NCBI GenBank assembly: GCA_017163975.1
Contig: JAFFSR010000242.1
Coordinates: 3,125,001 to 3,189,000, forward strand
Origin: Anastatus disparis
Taxonomy: Eukaryota > Arthropoda > Insecta > Hymenoptera > Eupelmidae
Reading direction: 5' to 3'
DNA: 64,000 bases
Shown here: one piece after another, positions 1 through 13,900 of the stretch
Numbering within the stretch: the stretch's first letter is position 1
Layout: the number at the start of each line of letters is the position of its first letter
Position numbers and translations under genes: made by a program
The notes under the pieces: model-generated
What the model was told of the DNA's origin: nothing
Databases searched by the model: none
Seen by the model: the letters and a program-made list of their open reading frames with translations, nothing else

Positions 1-30
1 TATTATCTCCAAGACATTCTTTAATTACAG

Positions 31-139
31 TAGGGTAGAGTCCGGTTACTGTGCCTGAACTTAATTCTGTGCTTTCCATTTGAAATACATGTAAAGCACA
101 GAATTAGGTTTAGGCACAGTAACCGGGACTCATACCCTA
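31..139. repeat. Short palindromic element (MITE-like)
   Basis: Near-perfect inverted repeat. The left arm starts TAGGGTAGAGTCCGGTTACT and the right arm ends in its reverse complement, with arms of about 40 bp around a short loop. There is no coding capacity. It is probably a non-autonomous DNA transposon; the superfamily is not clear. Confidence 0.75.
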
Positions 140-529
140 GCCTTTACATTAAATAAATCACGTAAAATCCTTTGCGTTTCATCTTTATGTACATCAGCAA
201 TCAATCTCAATTTACTACCACTTTTGATTTTCTATTCTGAGAAAGTAGTTTACTACATTTTTTCTAAAAAATTATTTAAAAATTATTTAAATAAAATAAT
301 GAATTTTAAAATAATAAAATAAGAACAACTAACAGATATAATATCATGTTTATCATGTTCCACAACATTACTTAATATCACCATCTTTAATAGATAAAGA
401 GATAAAGAGAAGGGTAATACAGAGTAAAATATCATATTTCATGTAAAAATATAGAGTAAACAGACTATTATTTGAAATATATATTGTAAAAAAATAAATG
501 TAATATATATAATAAATAAACTAAGTTTT
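140..529. other. AT-rich noncoding DNA
   Basis: I see no gene, repeat or RNA in this stretch, only AT-rich sequence with short A and T runs. Confidence 0.5.
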
Positions 530-856
530 ACTTTTTTCAATTTCAAGTCCTTATGTTCTTGATAATTGGCGTGAATACAACAATATTTCAAATATCTACT
601 AGATATATCAGGATTACAATTAACTCTTGCAGCATCACTTAAAGAACTTAAAGGTTTATTATCACGTCTGCGATAATTGTTTCCAGATTCACGTTGATAA
701 TCAGAAATAAGTTTAACAACTTGAGAATCAGAATAAAAACGTTTTATTAAAATATTTTAAAAATCAAATTTAGAAAGATTACATTTTATTTTCATTCTTA
801 ATAAATTTTTTAAGACTTTTAGGTGAAAATTCTTCAATACTATCATCAATAGACAT
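530..856 (-). pseudogene. Decayed reading frame, unrecognised
   Basis: On the minus strand an ATG at 856 opens MSIDDSIEEFSPKSLK. After a frame change and one TAA, about 70 codons follow without a stop; they include RFYSDSQVVKLISDYQRE and, further on, SLSDAARVNCNPDISSRYLK. Codon use looks protein-like rather than random AT sequence, but the frameshift and stop say it is broken. I do not recognise the family. A mobile-element or viral-type remnant is possible but not shown. Confidence 0.35.
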
Positions 857-1215
857 TTAAATAAATAATTAAAAGATTAAATATAAACTATGATATACTT
901 ATTATATAATTCTTATTTTTTTAAATGAAAGCTGAGTAATTATTTTCATCGGGACATCAGGAAATAGTAAAAAAGAAGAAAAACGAAATTTAAAAAATAC
1001 AAGACGCGAATATAGTAACGAATAAAGGGAACATGGGATGAAACAGAACAAACATAGATTATAAATTGTCATAGAAAAACATAGTGTATAAATCATCTGT
1101 CGTAAGTTTAACATTTCTCAAAAAATTATGAAATAAATTTTAAAAAATAATAAATTTATATAAATATTCATAGTTTAAAAAATTATATTATTATATTTTC
1201 AAAGTAATTTATATA

Positions 1216-1346
1216 AAATAGTATATATGATACAACTGTTTAAAATGGCGTATTTTGACACGGCAGAGTTATCGACCGAGTGAAACGAGGTCGATATCGC
1301 CGTGACAGAATATGCCATTTCAAACACCAGTATCATATACTATTTT
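1216..1346. repeat. Hairpin element, copy 1
   Basis: Inverted repeat opening AAAATAGTATATATGATAC and closing with GTATCATATACTATTTT. The tip is built on a TCGACCGAGTGAAACGAGGTCGA hairpin variant. It belongs to a family with other copies near 5.8, 6.7, 8.9, 30.4, 36.2, 38.8, 54.2 and 54.7 kb. It is followed by GCTCGTGTGTATGAAATTCGCC, a flank shared with the 30.4 and 38.8 kb copies. Confidence 0.75.
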
Positions 1347-1660
1347 GTAGCTCGTGTGTATGAAATTCGCCATCCAATCATGAATATTTAAGATGCATAA
1401 ATAAAAAGAATTTTATGTAAAAATAAGTTATAATTCAATTGATAAACAAAACTATATTTTAAATTACTAAACAGAAGTAGATTTTCAAATAATAATCATA
1501 AATATTGATAATGATTTTTTAATAATAATGACGAATATTTCATAAACAAAAGCGAGTTCTATGTAAAAATAAGTTATAATTCAATTAATAAACAAAACTG
1601 TGTTTTGAATTATTTAACAGAACTAGGTTCTTAAGAATGAAATAATAATAGATATTATTG
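1347..1660. repeat. AT-rich direct duplication next to hairpin copy 1
   Basis: Two imperfect copies of about 110-120 bp share TATGTAAAAATAAGTTATAA followed by TTCAATT.ATAAACAAAACT; they lie at about 1415-1480 and 1560-1625. This is the same layout (hairpin, an ATTCGCC-like box, then tandem AT-rich units) as at 30.4 and 5.1-5.9 kb, so it is probably the subterminal module of one element. Confidence 0.55.
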
Positions 1661-2443
1661 AATGTGAATTTCACCAATCAACCTATTTTCATATTCAAAA
1701 ATGTATTCTATTCCAAAAATTTGCGCAGTATCATCACAGTAAAGACTGTATCATTACGGACATTCAAACTGTATTGTGATGATGAGGTTAAGTTTGTGTT
1801 AGTGGTTTTATACTGTTAGTTCTAGAGTATACGCAACATAGCAGCTGAATACATACACATACTATATATACGTATAGTATGGTTCTATTCTAAAGAATTT
1901 AAAAAATCTCGCTATTATTTGCTCATTCTAAAAATTGAAATATAGTAATCGTACAATATAGTATTAAAATGCGCGCGCACTACGCACTACTATATATAAT
2001 AAACAATTGTGTAAGACGTGCCAGAATAAGCTATTGTGTAAAACCTGCCAGAATAAGCTACTTGCGCCCCGAAGAAGCGTGCACAGAGAGTGGATTTTAG
2101 ACACACAGTGTTACAAAAGATATTTTTTCTTAAAAACATTTATTTGACATTTTCATTTAATATTTACAATACGTGATTATTGAATTGACAATATCTATTA
2201 AAATATTTAATAAAAAAAATATAAAACTTTAAAAATACAAATTCAAATACATTACACTTACTTATAACTTAATGCTTGATAGGTTTTATTTATAACAATA
2301 AATATAATTCAATTGAGACCGTTTTTTTTGCAATTAATAAAGTGGCTACGATTGGAGTAGGAATAAAGTAAAATATGCAACACGAAAGTGAAGTTTATCT
2401 TTCCCTTGGCAATTTACGCCCCTTACTATGCTTTGCTTCACTC
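1661..2443. other. Noncoding, with a 27-bp tandem repeat
   Basis: No gene is visible. Two adjacent 27-bp units at 2006-2032 and 2033-2059 share GTGCCAGAATAAGCT-like sequence with two or three differences. The rest is AT-rich and featureless. Confidence 0.5.
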
Positions 2444-3104
2444 ACTAGGAGAGGCCCATGCCTCCGGATCACGGATTTTGTTCAAACTTTGGGATAAGTT
2501 TCTAAGTATCAAAATATGGATAAAACCAGAATTTCAGACCGTGAGGCTCAATATTTCCCTAGTTATAAGCAATCAGAGAAAATCGCTAAAAAGTTACTAT
2601 ATTTTCAAATGCTTATAGCTCTTCAGCATTAACAAAAGCTTCAAACCATTTTCAAATAAAAGCTGACCTTAAATCTTTTCGAAATAGTACTTATACCATA
2701 CAAAAATATTATTTTTATCTAGAGTTATAGAGCTATGAAAATTGGACATGGATTTCCTCTTTACAACGTTAATTAATAATTAATCTTAACATTCTGTCTA
2801 ATTTTCATAGCTCCATAACTCTAGAAAAAAATAATATTTTTGCATGGTATAAGTACTATTTCGAAATGATTTAAGGTCAGCTTTCATTTGAAGCTTCTAA
2901 CTGTTAATACTGAAGAGCTATAAGCATTTGAAAATCTAGTAACTTTTTTAGTGATTTTCTCTAATTGCTTATAACTAGTGAAATATTGAGCGTTAGGGTC
3001 TGAAATTCTGGTTTTCTACATAATTGTTTTCATAATTTTATGTATAAAAACATATCCGCAAGTTACAGTAAGATCCGTGACCCAAACAAAGGGTCCTCTC
3101 CTAG
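2444..3104. repeat. Long foldback element
   Basis: The two halves are reverse complements over most of their length (about 300 bp arms). The left end reads ACTAGGAGAGGCCCATGCCT and the right end GGGTCCTCTCCTAGT. Both arms contain a TCCATAACTCTAGA-like stretch around the centre near 2770. A related copy with similar ends is at 61333-61899. An apparent 76-codon frame at 2388-2618 is only a read through this arm. Confidence 0.8.
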
Positions 3105-3195
3105 TTAGTCGTATATGCTTATAAATATAATGAGAAAAAGCAATAAGTTTTAAAAAATAAGTTTCAATAAATAAATTTCAAATATTTATATATAG

Positions 3196-6100
3196 CTATT
3201 ACCAATGCAATTATAAAAGAAATGGCTGTAAAGCAAGAGTCACTTTGAAAAACAAAGAGTACAACATAACAGGGGAGCATTCATGTGATCTTATGAAAAG
3301 GAAAAAAGAAATAAGAAAGGAAATAAAAAATGTATTGAGCCACCCTGCAATGATAAAATCACGGCCAAAAGATGTCTATAACGCCGTAACATTAAAGTAT
3401 TAAATATTTAAAAAAACTTTTCATAGTTTATCCTGTTTATAATAATTTGATTTTTATACTTATTTTAAATTAAAATATTACAGTAATGCCGATGTAGCTC
3501 ACAACTTTAGTTACAAGTCTTTCAAGCGTCAGATTACAAGATACAAATCGGTGAAACGACTCCAAGTACGTAATGTTAATCGTTATGAGATTTATACATA
3601 ATGTTTAAAAGTTGAATAAGTTTATAATATTTTTTTTAATTAAACTGTAAATCTAATGAATGTATGAGTACAAAATTATTTATTTTTATAGTTTTATATA
3701 ACTACACTGACAGAAAAGGTATCTCATAACAAATGGATGACTCCTTATTGATTAATCTTTTAGATGGAAATCAAAATCCATTAGACACAAGTAAATAAAT
3801 GTTTAAATCAATCTTACATGTTTTGCTGTAAAGAAATTATGTTTCCATCAAGTGCATTCCCGCTAGGACGTAAAACAAATATACACTGTTAATAATGTCA
3901 TTTGCTTCCATCACATGTAATGAAAGCAAATTTCAAGCAAGTACATTAAATGAAAATCATGCACATTAACATTAAAATTTTCGTTTTTTGCAGCGTAATT
4001 AATGTAAAATTTATTAATTTTGATGCAAATTGCAGTAAATTTTATGTATTCTACAATATATTTACTGCAATACCTTAAATCATTTTACTTTACCACATTA
4101 AATTTCATGACATTTTTGACAGTATATTTACACTAGAAAAAAGTATATTCCGTTTGCCCCTAGATAACATTTCTATCAGTGTATTTCTATTAAAAACTTT
4201 ATGAAAATTAATTTTTTTTTATTTATAGAGGTTGCCAGTGTGTTTGTTAATAAAGCATATGCAACGTGTAGTGTTGCTTGAATGAATTTTCATTAACATT
4301 ATGTTGTAGTTGTTGGAATCGATTTTTGCTTTTTTTTATCTTACTGATATCTTTTTAAATTCACTATTTGGACAAATATAATGACTTGTCCGTGCCAAAA
4401 CTATATTATTACAATAATTTTTGTTAAATTAAAATCTCATTTAAGTTTGTTATTTTATTATAAACTTTGAATGAAAATTAGATATCAAGCTCGATGAACC
4501 TAAACTCAAAATAGTATACATCGAAAGTTTATTTAAAACTTTTTATGTATAGTATTTTGGTAAATTTCTTGACTTGTCCGCGCTAAGGATTAATATTAGA
4601 AATTTTTTTATTAAAGTGAAAGAATTTTATTTGACGCACTGTTTACTCATAAACTTTGAATAGAAATTTTATTAGGAGGAGCAGAACTACGATATCCTCT
4701 TAAGTAAATATTTTTTTCTTCATATCTTAGCCGAAAATTCGTGTTTCTGCTAGATCAACAGGTAGAGAAACTTAGAATTTCTGCTGGGTGAGACGACATC
4801 TATCGTAACTAACGCAGCACTGACGACCCAATGCAGAAAACTTTCAATGGCCGCCAGACGCTGGCGCCGTCTAGGCTAATAGCAACAGCTGTTGCTGTTA
4901 TAACCTTACTCGAAGTTCTTAAACATGAATTCTAAAATGTAAATACACACAGTGTATTTACATTTTAGAATCACATGAGTCTTTTTAATACTTTTCTTGT
5001 CGGTTGTTTATGTTGATGCTGTGTTATATGCGTGTGTGTGTATTTGTTAATTTTTATACGTAATACATCGTTATGAAATACATTAAGTTTTTTGATTCAT
5101 AATTCGTATTTTTTTAGATCTATCATTTGCAATTGCTTTTTAATTCATAATTCGTATTTTTTTAGATTTATCATTCGCAATTGTTCTTAGTTGCATTTAA
5201 TAATTTATATTTATAATTCATATTTTTGATGAATATTTAGAATTATCATTCGTTTAATAGCGTTTCATAGGTTACATTTTTAGAGTATAATGTGTCATTT
5301 TGCATTTTTTAGTGTTAAATTTTTTAGATTTATTATTCATATTTTTTGATAAATTTTTATATTTATCATTTTTATTTTTTTTAAGATTTATCATTTGTAT
5401 TTATTTTTAGATTCATAATTCGTATTTATTTTTAGAATCATAATTCGTATTAATTTTTAGGTTCATAATTCGTATTATTTTTTAAATATATCATTTGTAT
5501 TTATTTTTAAATTTATCATTTGTATTTGTTTTTAGATTTATCATTTGTATTTGTTTTTAGATTTATCATTAATATACATTTAGATTTATCATTTGTATTT
5601 TCGGTAAACCCTTAGATTTATCATTCGTGATTTTTAAAGTGTATTTGAATCGAGACGCGATGCGTGCCTTTGAATTTTGTTCAGAGCTGGCCCGCAGATG
5701 GCGCGTGAGCAAATCAGAAAGAAAATTCATGGTCGCGCGCTGTCGTCAGCTAGTATATCCACACGCGTGACATTTTTTTAGATTTATTATTAATTAGTGT
5801 GGCGAATTTTCGGCTAGCTATGAAGAAAAGTAGTATTATCCACTCAGACATAAATTAGATCAACCTGCCGTGCGTTTGTCTCTCTCGGCTTCGCCTCGAG
5901 AGACAATTCTACGCACAGCAGAAAGATCTAATTTCTGCCCTCGTAGATAAATATACTATTTCTCATGCGTGCTGGGTAAGTGGCCTATTGCGCATGCGTT
6001 TTCGGGGTGGTAAGTAGCTAATAGCGCGCGTCGCGTGTGTTTTGTCTTTGAAGCGTGTGTTTGAGTAAAAAGCGTTAGGTTATAAAAAATAACGTCACGC

Positions 6101-9100
6101 AAATCCGTTAATTAATGAAAAAAAGAAAACCACGATTTTGTTTGTATATGCAGAAGTAGCGTCGCGCGGGCGAAGATGATAGAAGAGAGAGAGAGAAAGA
6201 GAATGCTTTATCGAAAGAAAACAAGACACGCCAGAACGTGTTTACAAGTCAGTCGTACGACAGATATGAGAGAGAGAGAGAGAGAGAGAGTAAGAGAATG
6301 CTATACCGAAAGGAAACAAAACACGCTAGAACGTGCACGAGTTTCTATGTACGAGTCATTTGTGTGCTAGCTTCTTGATGAAAGTTGTTAGCGATGCAAA
6401 AAATAATATTTATATGAAATGTTTTTTTTTTTATTTACATATTAATTTTTTAAATTGGGGGGGCTTCGCCCCCCCCAACCCCCTCTTTCCGCGCCCTAAC
6501 ATGTCACTCTATCTCTCTTACACCCTGAGGGGCTATTCAAGCAGTGATACATATGTATGTATCACGCTGTATGTATGCGCGCGCATACTTTTTATTCTCT
6601 TCCCCATACATATCGTCGCGATACATACATATGTATCGCTACTTGAATAGCCCCTCAGCACTTATGAGAAAAAATAGTATGTGAATCTCGTTCGGTTTAG
6701 TTGACTATTGCGCACGAGGGCAAGCTGGCGCAATAGTCAACTAAACCTTACTCGTTACACAATATACTATTTTTTTTTCAAAAAAATATCTTATGTTTAG
6801 TGTACACTGACAGAAAAAGTATCTCACAGTAAGTGAATGACTCCTTATTGATTGATCATTTAGATGGATAACTTAATCCATTAGATGCAAGTAACTAAAT
6901 GTTTGAATCAGTATTACATTTTTTGCTGCAAAAATATTATGTTAATCAAGCAGATTTCAAGTAGATTTCCAAAAATAAATATATTTATACTAGAATGAAG
7001 AATATTCCGTTTGCCTCTAGTTAACATTTCTGTCAGTGTATCATGCCTTGCATTTTAATAAATCAACACAAATATTCATAAATAAAGTTAAATTAAAAAT
7101 TTTTAAAAATAAAGTCTATTGAAAATCTTATAATTATTAAATTTTTCTAATTATCTACTACAAGGTTCCCAAATTAAAAGAATGTAAAAACAAAAAAGTT
7201 TACCTGATGTGGCGCAGACTTTAAATGGCCAAAAATAGAATATGAATTTGATGATAAAAAGTATTATTTAAAAATAGTTGCTATTGAAGGACAAGAAACA
7301 TCGAACAAAGGAAAATTTCATATAGTCATTTACGACTTACAGTTTTTGAAAACAGTAAAAGATTATCATCAAATCCATATAGATGGTACATTTGATGCTC
7401 GACCAAATGTTAAGGGTTGTGAACAATTGTTGACGATTATGAGCAAAATAAATGGTTACGTAAGTACTATTTTAAACATGATATAGTTGGCTGATTTCAT
7501 TTCAAATCGAACAATCAGTACACACTCAACTCACCAATCACTGCGCTAATGGAATATGTTATTCTACTCTAAAAATAAGGATATATGTATTTTTTTATTT
7601 TGCTGGAATATCAAAATTGCATCAGATATGCACATTTGAAAATCGCATACAAAAACTAATTGTTCAAACTGAAAATTATGACAATAACTTTAGAGGGCTA
7701 TCGTTTTACCAATTTTCAATGAATTAAGGTAAACCTTTTATTGTTTTATTTCATTTTGAGCCTTCTTTAATCCAGTGTAAGAAATTTAAAAATGACTAAG
7801 ATATATGCATTTTGCCAAAAAAATCACTTATGTACATGCATTTTTCTCGAAAAGGATCAAATGGTACCGGTTTGATCCCGTACTTATTTGTTTGGAGCCA
7901 GAGAAAATTCACAAATTTTATTGGTGAAAAATGCTTGTATATACATTTGGAAGTCTTAAGCAATCAACATTTGAACACTATCTTTTTTTTAGAACTACCC
8001 AGGAATAATGACGCGGACGTAGAAAGACTCTGTTCTCTTCAGGGTGTTAAAGTAATTTTCCCTTGCCTCTTACTGTTGGGATGCGTTAAAAAAATAATTA
8101 TGGATAATTACTTTTTTTTATTCTTGCATTTATTATTCTTAGTATTAAGTGTAGCCTTACGACGTTTGACTTTTTTTTAATGTCTTTCACTTCAGTGAGT
8201 GCATGTCTGCCAATTAATACATGTGATTTTAATTCCTTAAGTTGTTTTTTAAGACACCCAAGTGTGCGAAACAGTTTTTTTGTGCCTCTATTCATAATGC
8301 GAAGCAGTCTTTTTACGCACTGCAGTGCACGAAAAATTTTACGACTATTTGTCATTCTTTTTCGCTTGGCGCAGACTTCATGCGTGCAAGTTTTCTTTTT
8401 TTCCTTATATACAAACATGAAAAAACTAAACAAAACATTTTGCTATTGTAATAGTATATATTTTTAAAAAATAAAAAAAATCTAAAAGAATCTTTAATAC
8501 CAAAAGTTCCGGATCCGATTTAACTTCAAGATTCAAATAATATTAAATCAAACCAGATCCTTAATAATTTAATTGATAACGTTAAATATAAATTCAATAA
8601 TTTTACAGTCGATTTTATAATAAATAAAAAAAAATTAATTGTTTGTACTATTTTGTAATATATATTTTTGTAATATTTATATTTTTATAGATTTTTTTAT
8701 ATGTATTTTTTTGTAGTATGAATTTTTATGAGTATTTATATTTATAATATGTTATTTACTGTTTATTGTCACCTTCGCTTCGCTCAGGTGCTAAACAAAA
8801 CTCATAGCTTCTTGCAATAGTAAAAATGTTGTTTCGATTGCCTGTGTTTCGCTCACAGTGTCTTAAATAGTATATGCAACACGTGTACGATGTGGTTCAC
8901 TCACTCGCTTTTTGTCGCCCTCGCTTCGCTCAGGCGACAAACTCGGCTCGTGTGAGAATCGCATATTTCACGCACTTGTTACGTAATATACTATTAACCA
9001 CGTAAGACTATTTTGGATTTCATTATATTTAGAAACTACACTCCATAAAATATTTTCTCTTTTCTAAATTTTTCAATCTTATTTATTGGTAATAAAATGA

Positions 9101-10862
9101 TTTTTATTGCATTAGTGTAATCTTTAACCTAATTTATTTAATCGTCAATATTTTGTATCGATTCTTCATTAACTCTTTTAAGTTGCGTGAAGTATCATAA
9201 TGCTTTAAAAGCCCACCTATACTATCAACGGCTTTTTTCTCATGACCAGTCGCAGAAAATAACCATTTTATTTCATAAGAGGAAAGTTATAATTCATGTA
9301 GCTATAAATAATTTTTAAATTGGATTGGAGCTCCATCTGATATAATAATGTCTTTAGTAACTAAAAATCATTTTTCATAAAATCAATAATTTTATTTATT
9401 GCTAGCAGCGCATATGCAATATTATGCTTTTATTGTTACTAATGATCACAAAATTTGCGTTATCTCTCCTTGATAACAGATTGCAGTAAAATAGAAATTT
9501 AGTTATTTATCCAATGATTTTGGTATTACAGTTCTTTTAAGGGTAAGACGCATTCAGCTAAAATGTATTAATACTCTCGTTTAATTTCTGTATTCTTTCG
9601 GGTGTCTATGTAATAATAATCATCTTTTCCGTTAAAAACTTCAGTGATTTACTTTTCAGATGTATGATTTTTTATATGCGTTCATGACAATTTTTAGTAT
9701 CTTCAAATCTGGATAAAGTCATGTCAAATTAATAGCTAAATCTTCCAACAGTCTAAAACCTAAATTACTGCTCTTATAAATTACATTCTTTAAGATTTTA
9801 AAAAATCGGGATATCAAATATTCTTAGAAGAATTAATTTCGGACATCATAATTGCACATTTTATTTTACTTTTTCACAAGCCCGAGAAGTACCTTTCAAA
9901 GCAGTTATAATTAAAACCAACTTCTATATAACAGTTCTAATATGCTGTTTTCGTTATATGATCCCGCGCAAAAAAAATTACTATCGCCGATACATCGCAG
10001 ATACTTTGTGCGAAATATCGCAAATACTTTCGGCGAACCATCGCGAATCCATTGCCGAGCTATGTCCATATCTCCGCGAAATAGTATACCGTAAAGGACG
10101 TAGTTCCTGATCAGGGCGTAATTTCTGATCATTATTTATTATAAATCATAATCTTTAAGATTCTAGTAGGAAAAATCTTTTTTAATTTATAAGGAAAAGT
10201 AGATTGAGCATAAGAAATGCTTCGTTTGTGTGAAAAAGAAATATACTTTTACTTTTTTACATGTAAATATGTGATCAGAAATACCTCTTAGGTGATCAGA
10301 AATTACGTCCTTCACGGTATTATTTATCCAATATTTCTCCACGGGGCTAATCCCAGATATCGCACATATATTGCGCATACATCGCAAAATTTTAAAATTT
10401 AATATTTTTTTACTAATTTTGTAGATGTATCGGCAATGGTTCGCAAATGATTTGCCAATATATTGAAAAAAAAATTGTTATAGAAAAATGTAAAATTTAA
10501 AAATTTTGCGATGTATGCGCAATATCTGGGATTAGCCCCGTGGAGAAATATTGTCGAAATAATATACAATTTCGCGGAGATATGGACATAGCTCGGCGAT
10601 GGATTCGCGATGGTTCGCCGAAAGTATTTACGATATTACGCACAAAGTATCTGCGATGTATCGGCGATAGTTCGGCTAAAGTATCGGCGATGCTTCAGCG
10701 AAAGTATTTGCAATGCCTCAGCGATGGTAATTTTTTTTGCAAGGGATGTATTTATCCGCGAGTTTGCCTTTCATTATCTGTACATCGAAACATACATAAT
10801 ATAGATGTACACGAATAGAATTTTTTTTTTCATTCAAAAGTATTTATTTTTATATTCCTTAT

Positions 10863-10919
<57 letters not shown>

Positions 10920-13900
10920 TATTGATGGTATATACATAAATACAAATGTATACAAATAATGAGCGAAGCATACAACAGCATTATAATGTAGACTGCTCAA
11001 GACTTCCAAATGTATATAAAAACATTTATCATCAATAAAATTTGAAATTTTTTTTTCTTGCTTCAAACCAAAAAGTACGGGATCAAACAGGTACCATTAG
11101 ATAGGTATTTCAATCCTCTACCAGCGACAAAAATTTAAGAAAAAAAATGGCCTTTTCGAGAAAAATGCATGTGCATAAAAAGTGCATTTTTTGACAAAAT
11201 GCATATATCTTAGTCTTTTTTAAAATTTCTTGCACTGGATTAAAGAATGCTCAAAATGAAATAAAACAATAAAAGATTTACCTAAATTCATTGAAAATTG
11301 GTAAAATGATAGCGATACTCTAAAGTTATTGTCAGAATTTAAAGTTTGAACAATTAGTTTTTGTATGCAATTTTCAAATGTGCATATCTGATGTAATTTT
11401 GGTAATTCAGCAAAATAAAAAAATACGTATCGCCTTATTTATAGAGTAGAATAACATACTCCATTAGCACAGTGATTAGTGAGTTGAGTGTATACTGACT
11501 GTTTGATTTGAAATGGAATCAGCTAGTTACTAAAAAAATTTAGCTGTATTAATATAGCTTTCTATTTTTTGTTATTTTAGTAATGGCTAATATATTTTTT
11601 ATCGGTGTATAGTATTATTGCATGAATTATAAAATATTTTTGTTTCGATTATTGTAGGCTGTACCATTAATATGGATTTTAATGTTCAACCGAACGACAG
11701 GTTCGTACGAAAGTATTTGGAAACACATCAAATCAGAACTTTCTAATTTTGAGCCAGACTCTATGATGTCTGATTACGAACAAGCTTTGAGAAACGCAGC
11801 AAAAAATGAATTCCCAAATATAAAAACTTATGCTTGCTGGTTTCATTTTTGCCAAGTAAGCACTCTGGTTTCAATAATAAGTTTGTTTATAATAAAATAA
11901 ATAAATTTGATGATTTTATATTGAAAAAATATATAATTTAAATAAAGTAATTTTTTGATTGTTATTTCTTTTCATATATTTGCAGTAATTAACTTAATTA
12001 TTTTTTATCATGTATTGTGTCGCGTTTTGGGGTCTTTTAACTTATTAAGTATAAAAACTGTACTTAAAAAATTTTTTTTGACATTCTACATTGAAGCTTA
12101 TTATTAAAAAAATTATTGCAATCCATACAGGCTATTATGCGAAATGCTGTAAAGTATCAAATTGCTCAAAACAATAATAATAAAACACATAACCCTCGGT
12201 CACATAAGCTAATAAAAAAGTTTATGTGCTTGGCTCTGCTTCCGAGTACTGAGATCGAAATAGCCTTCCAACAGCTTGTTAATGAAACGAGACTGATGTA
12301 TCCAAATAACCTTCGTATTGAAGCTTTCTTAAATTATTTTAAAAATCAGTGGCTCTGTAGAGAGACTCCAAGTGATATTTCTGTCTACCGTCTAAAAGAT
12401 CGAACAAACAATTTAATAGAGTCCTATCACAGAGATTTAAAAAATCAAGTTGGGTCGCATGCATCAATAGAGCGATTCCTTGGTAAGTATTACAATTTTA
12501 CTGAAAATTAAAAGTACGCTAAGAAAATCAATTTACTATAGCTTCTACACTAGTTAATCAAAATAATAAATTGTATGTAAAATTTGAAACAAATTTATCG
12601 AGTACTTTTCAAGATCTATAAAGCTAAATAAATACATTTTTTTAAATTTCAAAATGCCTACGATAAAATTATGATAAATATTCAATTTTAAAAATTTATA
12701 AGAACATTCATCAAGAGTAGTTTACAAAAAATACAAAAATAATGAAAAATTAAATTTTTTTTTAAATTCTTAAAATTGCCCTAAAAAAATACGCTAAGAC
12801 AATTATAAATAGCTTCTCCCAAACTAGACAAAAAAATAAATTCTCTGCAAAATTTGAAGCAAATACATCGACTAGTTGTCGAGATCTAATTTTCTTAATG
12901 AATACAAACACGTATACATCCAGTCATTTTCTGGAAAATACTTTTTCGCCTCCTTGAGTACAAATATACACAAATCATTGAAAAAATATAAAAATAATTT
13001 TGTTATCGATGCAATGCTTTCTTTGTGGGATAGTAACATTATAATTGAAAACTTCTAAGGAAAAAGAGCATATCTTGAAAAAAGGCACATCGTTTTTTAT
13101 TCATGTTTCTTAATGTTAATTAATTATAATAACACATTATTGTATTTACAGTATAAATATTAAAAATAAAATATTTTAGTTATATTTTACACGATATGAA
13201 AAAAGATTTTTTTCGAGCTATGCTCTATTTCATTTAACATTTCAAGTGATCAATTACGTCATAATCTATTTGTTATAATATTTAAATTTAGTCGAAATGT
13301 GAATTTTTAAGATACGTCCTTTTTCTTAGAAGTTTTCAATTATGAAAATAAAAGTTATTAGAATTATTCAATGATTTTTTCTTAAATACACGTGTGGTAC
13401 GCTCACGTTGTTTTTACAAGTATACTTTATTATAAAACAGAAGGATTAGTTGAATTACAACAATTAAATTGGATTGCATTGAAACGAATCAGTGCAGGAG
13501 TTATGCATAGCAGCGAGAAATCAGAAATTATGATTGAAAAAAATTTGTTAATTGAAGAAGCCTGGAATCAATTTGATTTGAAACGATGGGATCATCAAAA
13601 ATTCCTTGAAGAAACAAGTTTCTTCAAGGAAGAAAACAATACATCATCAATCCCAGAAGGCTATGGTAATATTTTTTATTTATTAAATACTGATATTAAA
13701 ATATTTTAAATTAGTACATGAGTAGCAGTTGGTCGTGAGTGAGACTGACTGCCGCTCTAGCGACAAACCCTTACTCGGACCTGCGGGATCAGAATCATTC
13801 GTTCGCCCAAATTACGTAGGTAATTTTATGTCGCCGCAGATCGTATTAAGAACTTCACAAATATTGTTTAGAAATTAATGTTTTGTAACATGGTGGATTT

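Larger units (their letters stand above)
7480..11532. mobile_element. Large element with ~0.5-kb terminal inverted repeats
   Basis: The arm at about 7480-7983 is the reverse complement, with roughly 85-90% identity by eye, of the arm at about 10973-11532. Outer ends pair GGCTGATTTCATTTCAAATC with GATTTGAAATGGAATCAGC. It fills the intron between two MULE-type exons (7459 and 11658). The interior holds a hairpin element (8866-8995), a dead transposase-like frame (about 9160-9870) and a second foldback (9958-10745). Open frames of 60-120 codons in either arm mirror one another and are probably not genes. Confidence 0.7.

Noticed and set aside
6176..6650. 64- and 105-codon frames
   Set aside because: They cross a GA microsatellite, a G/C hairpin and a palindromic element.
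7812..8180. 122-codon plus-strand frame
   Set aside because: It runs through the inverted arm of a mobile element and a similar frame appears in the other arm; no domain is visible.
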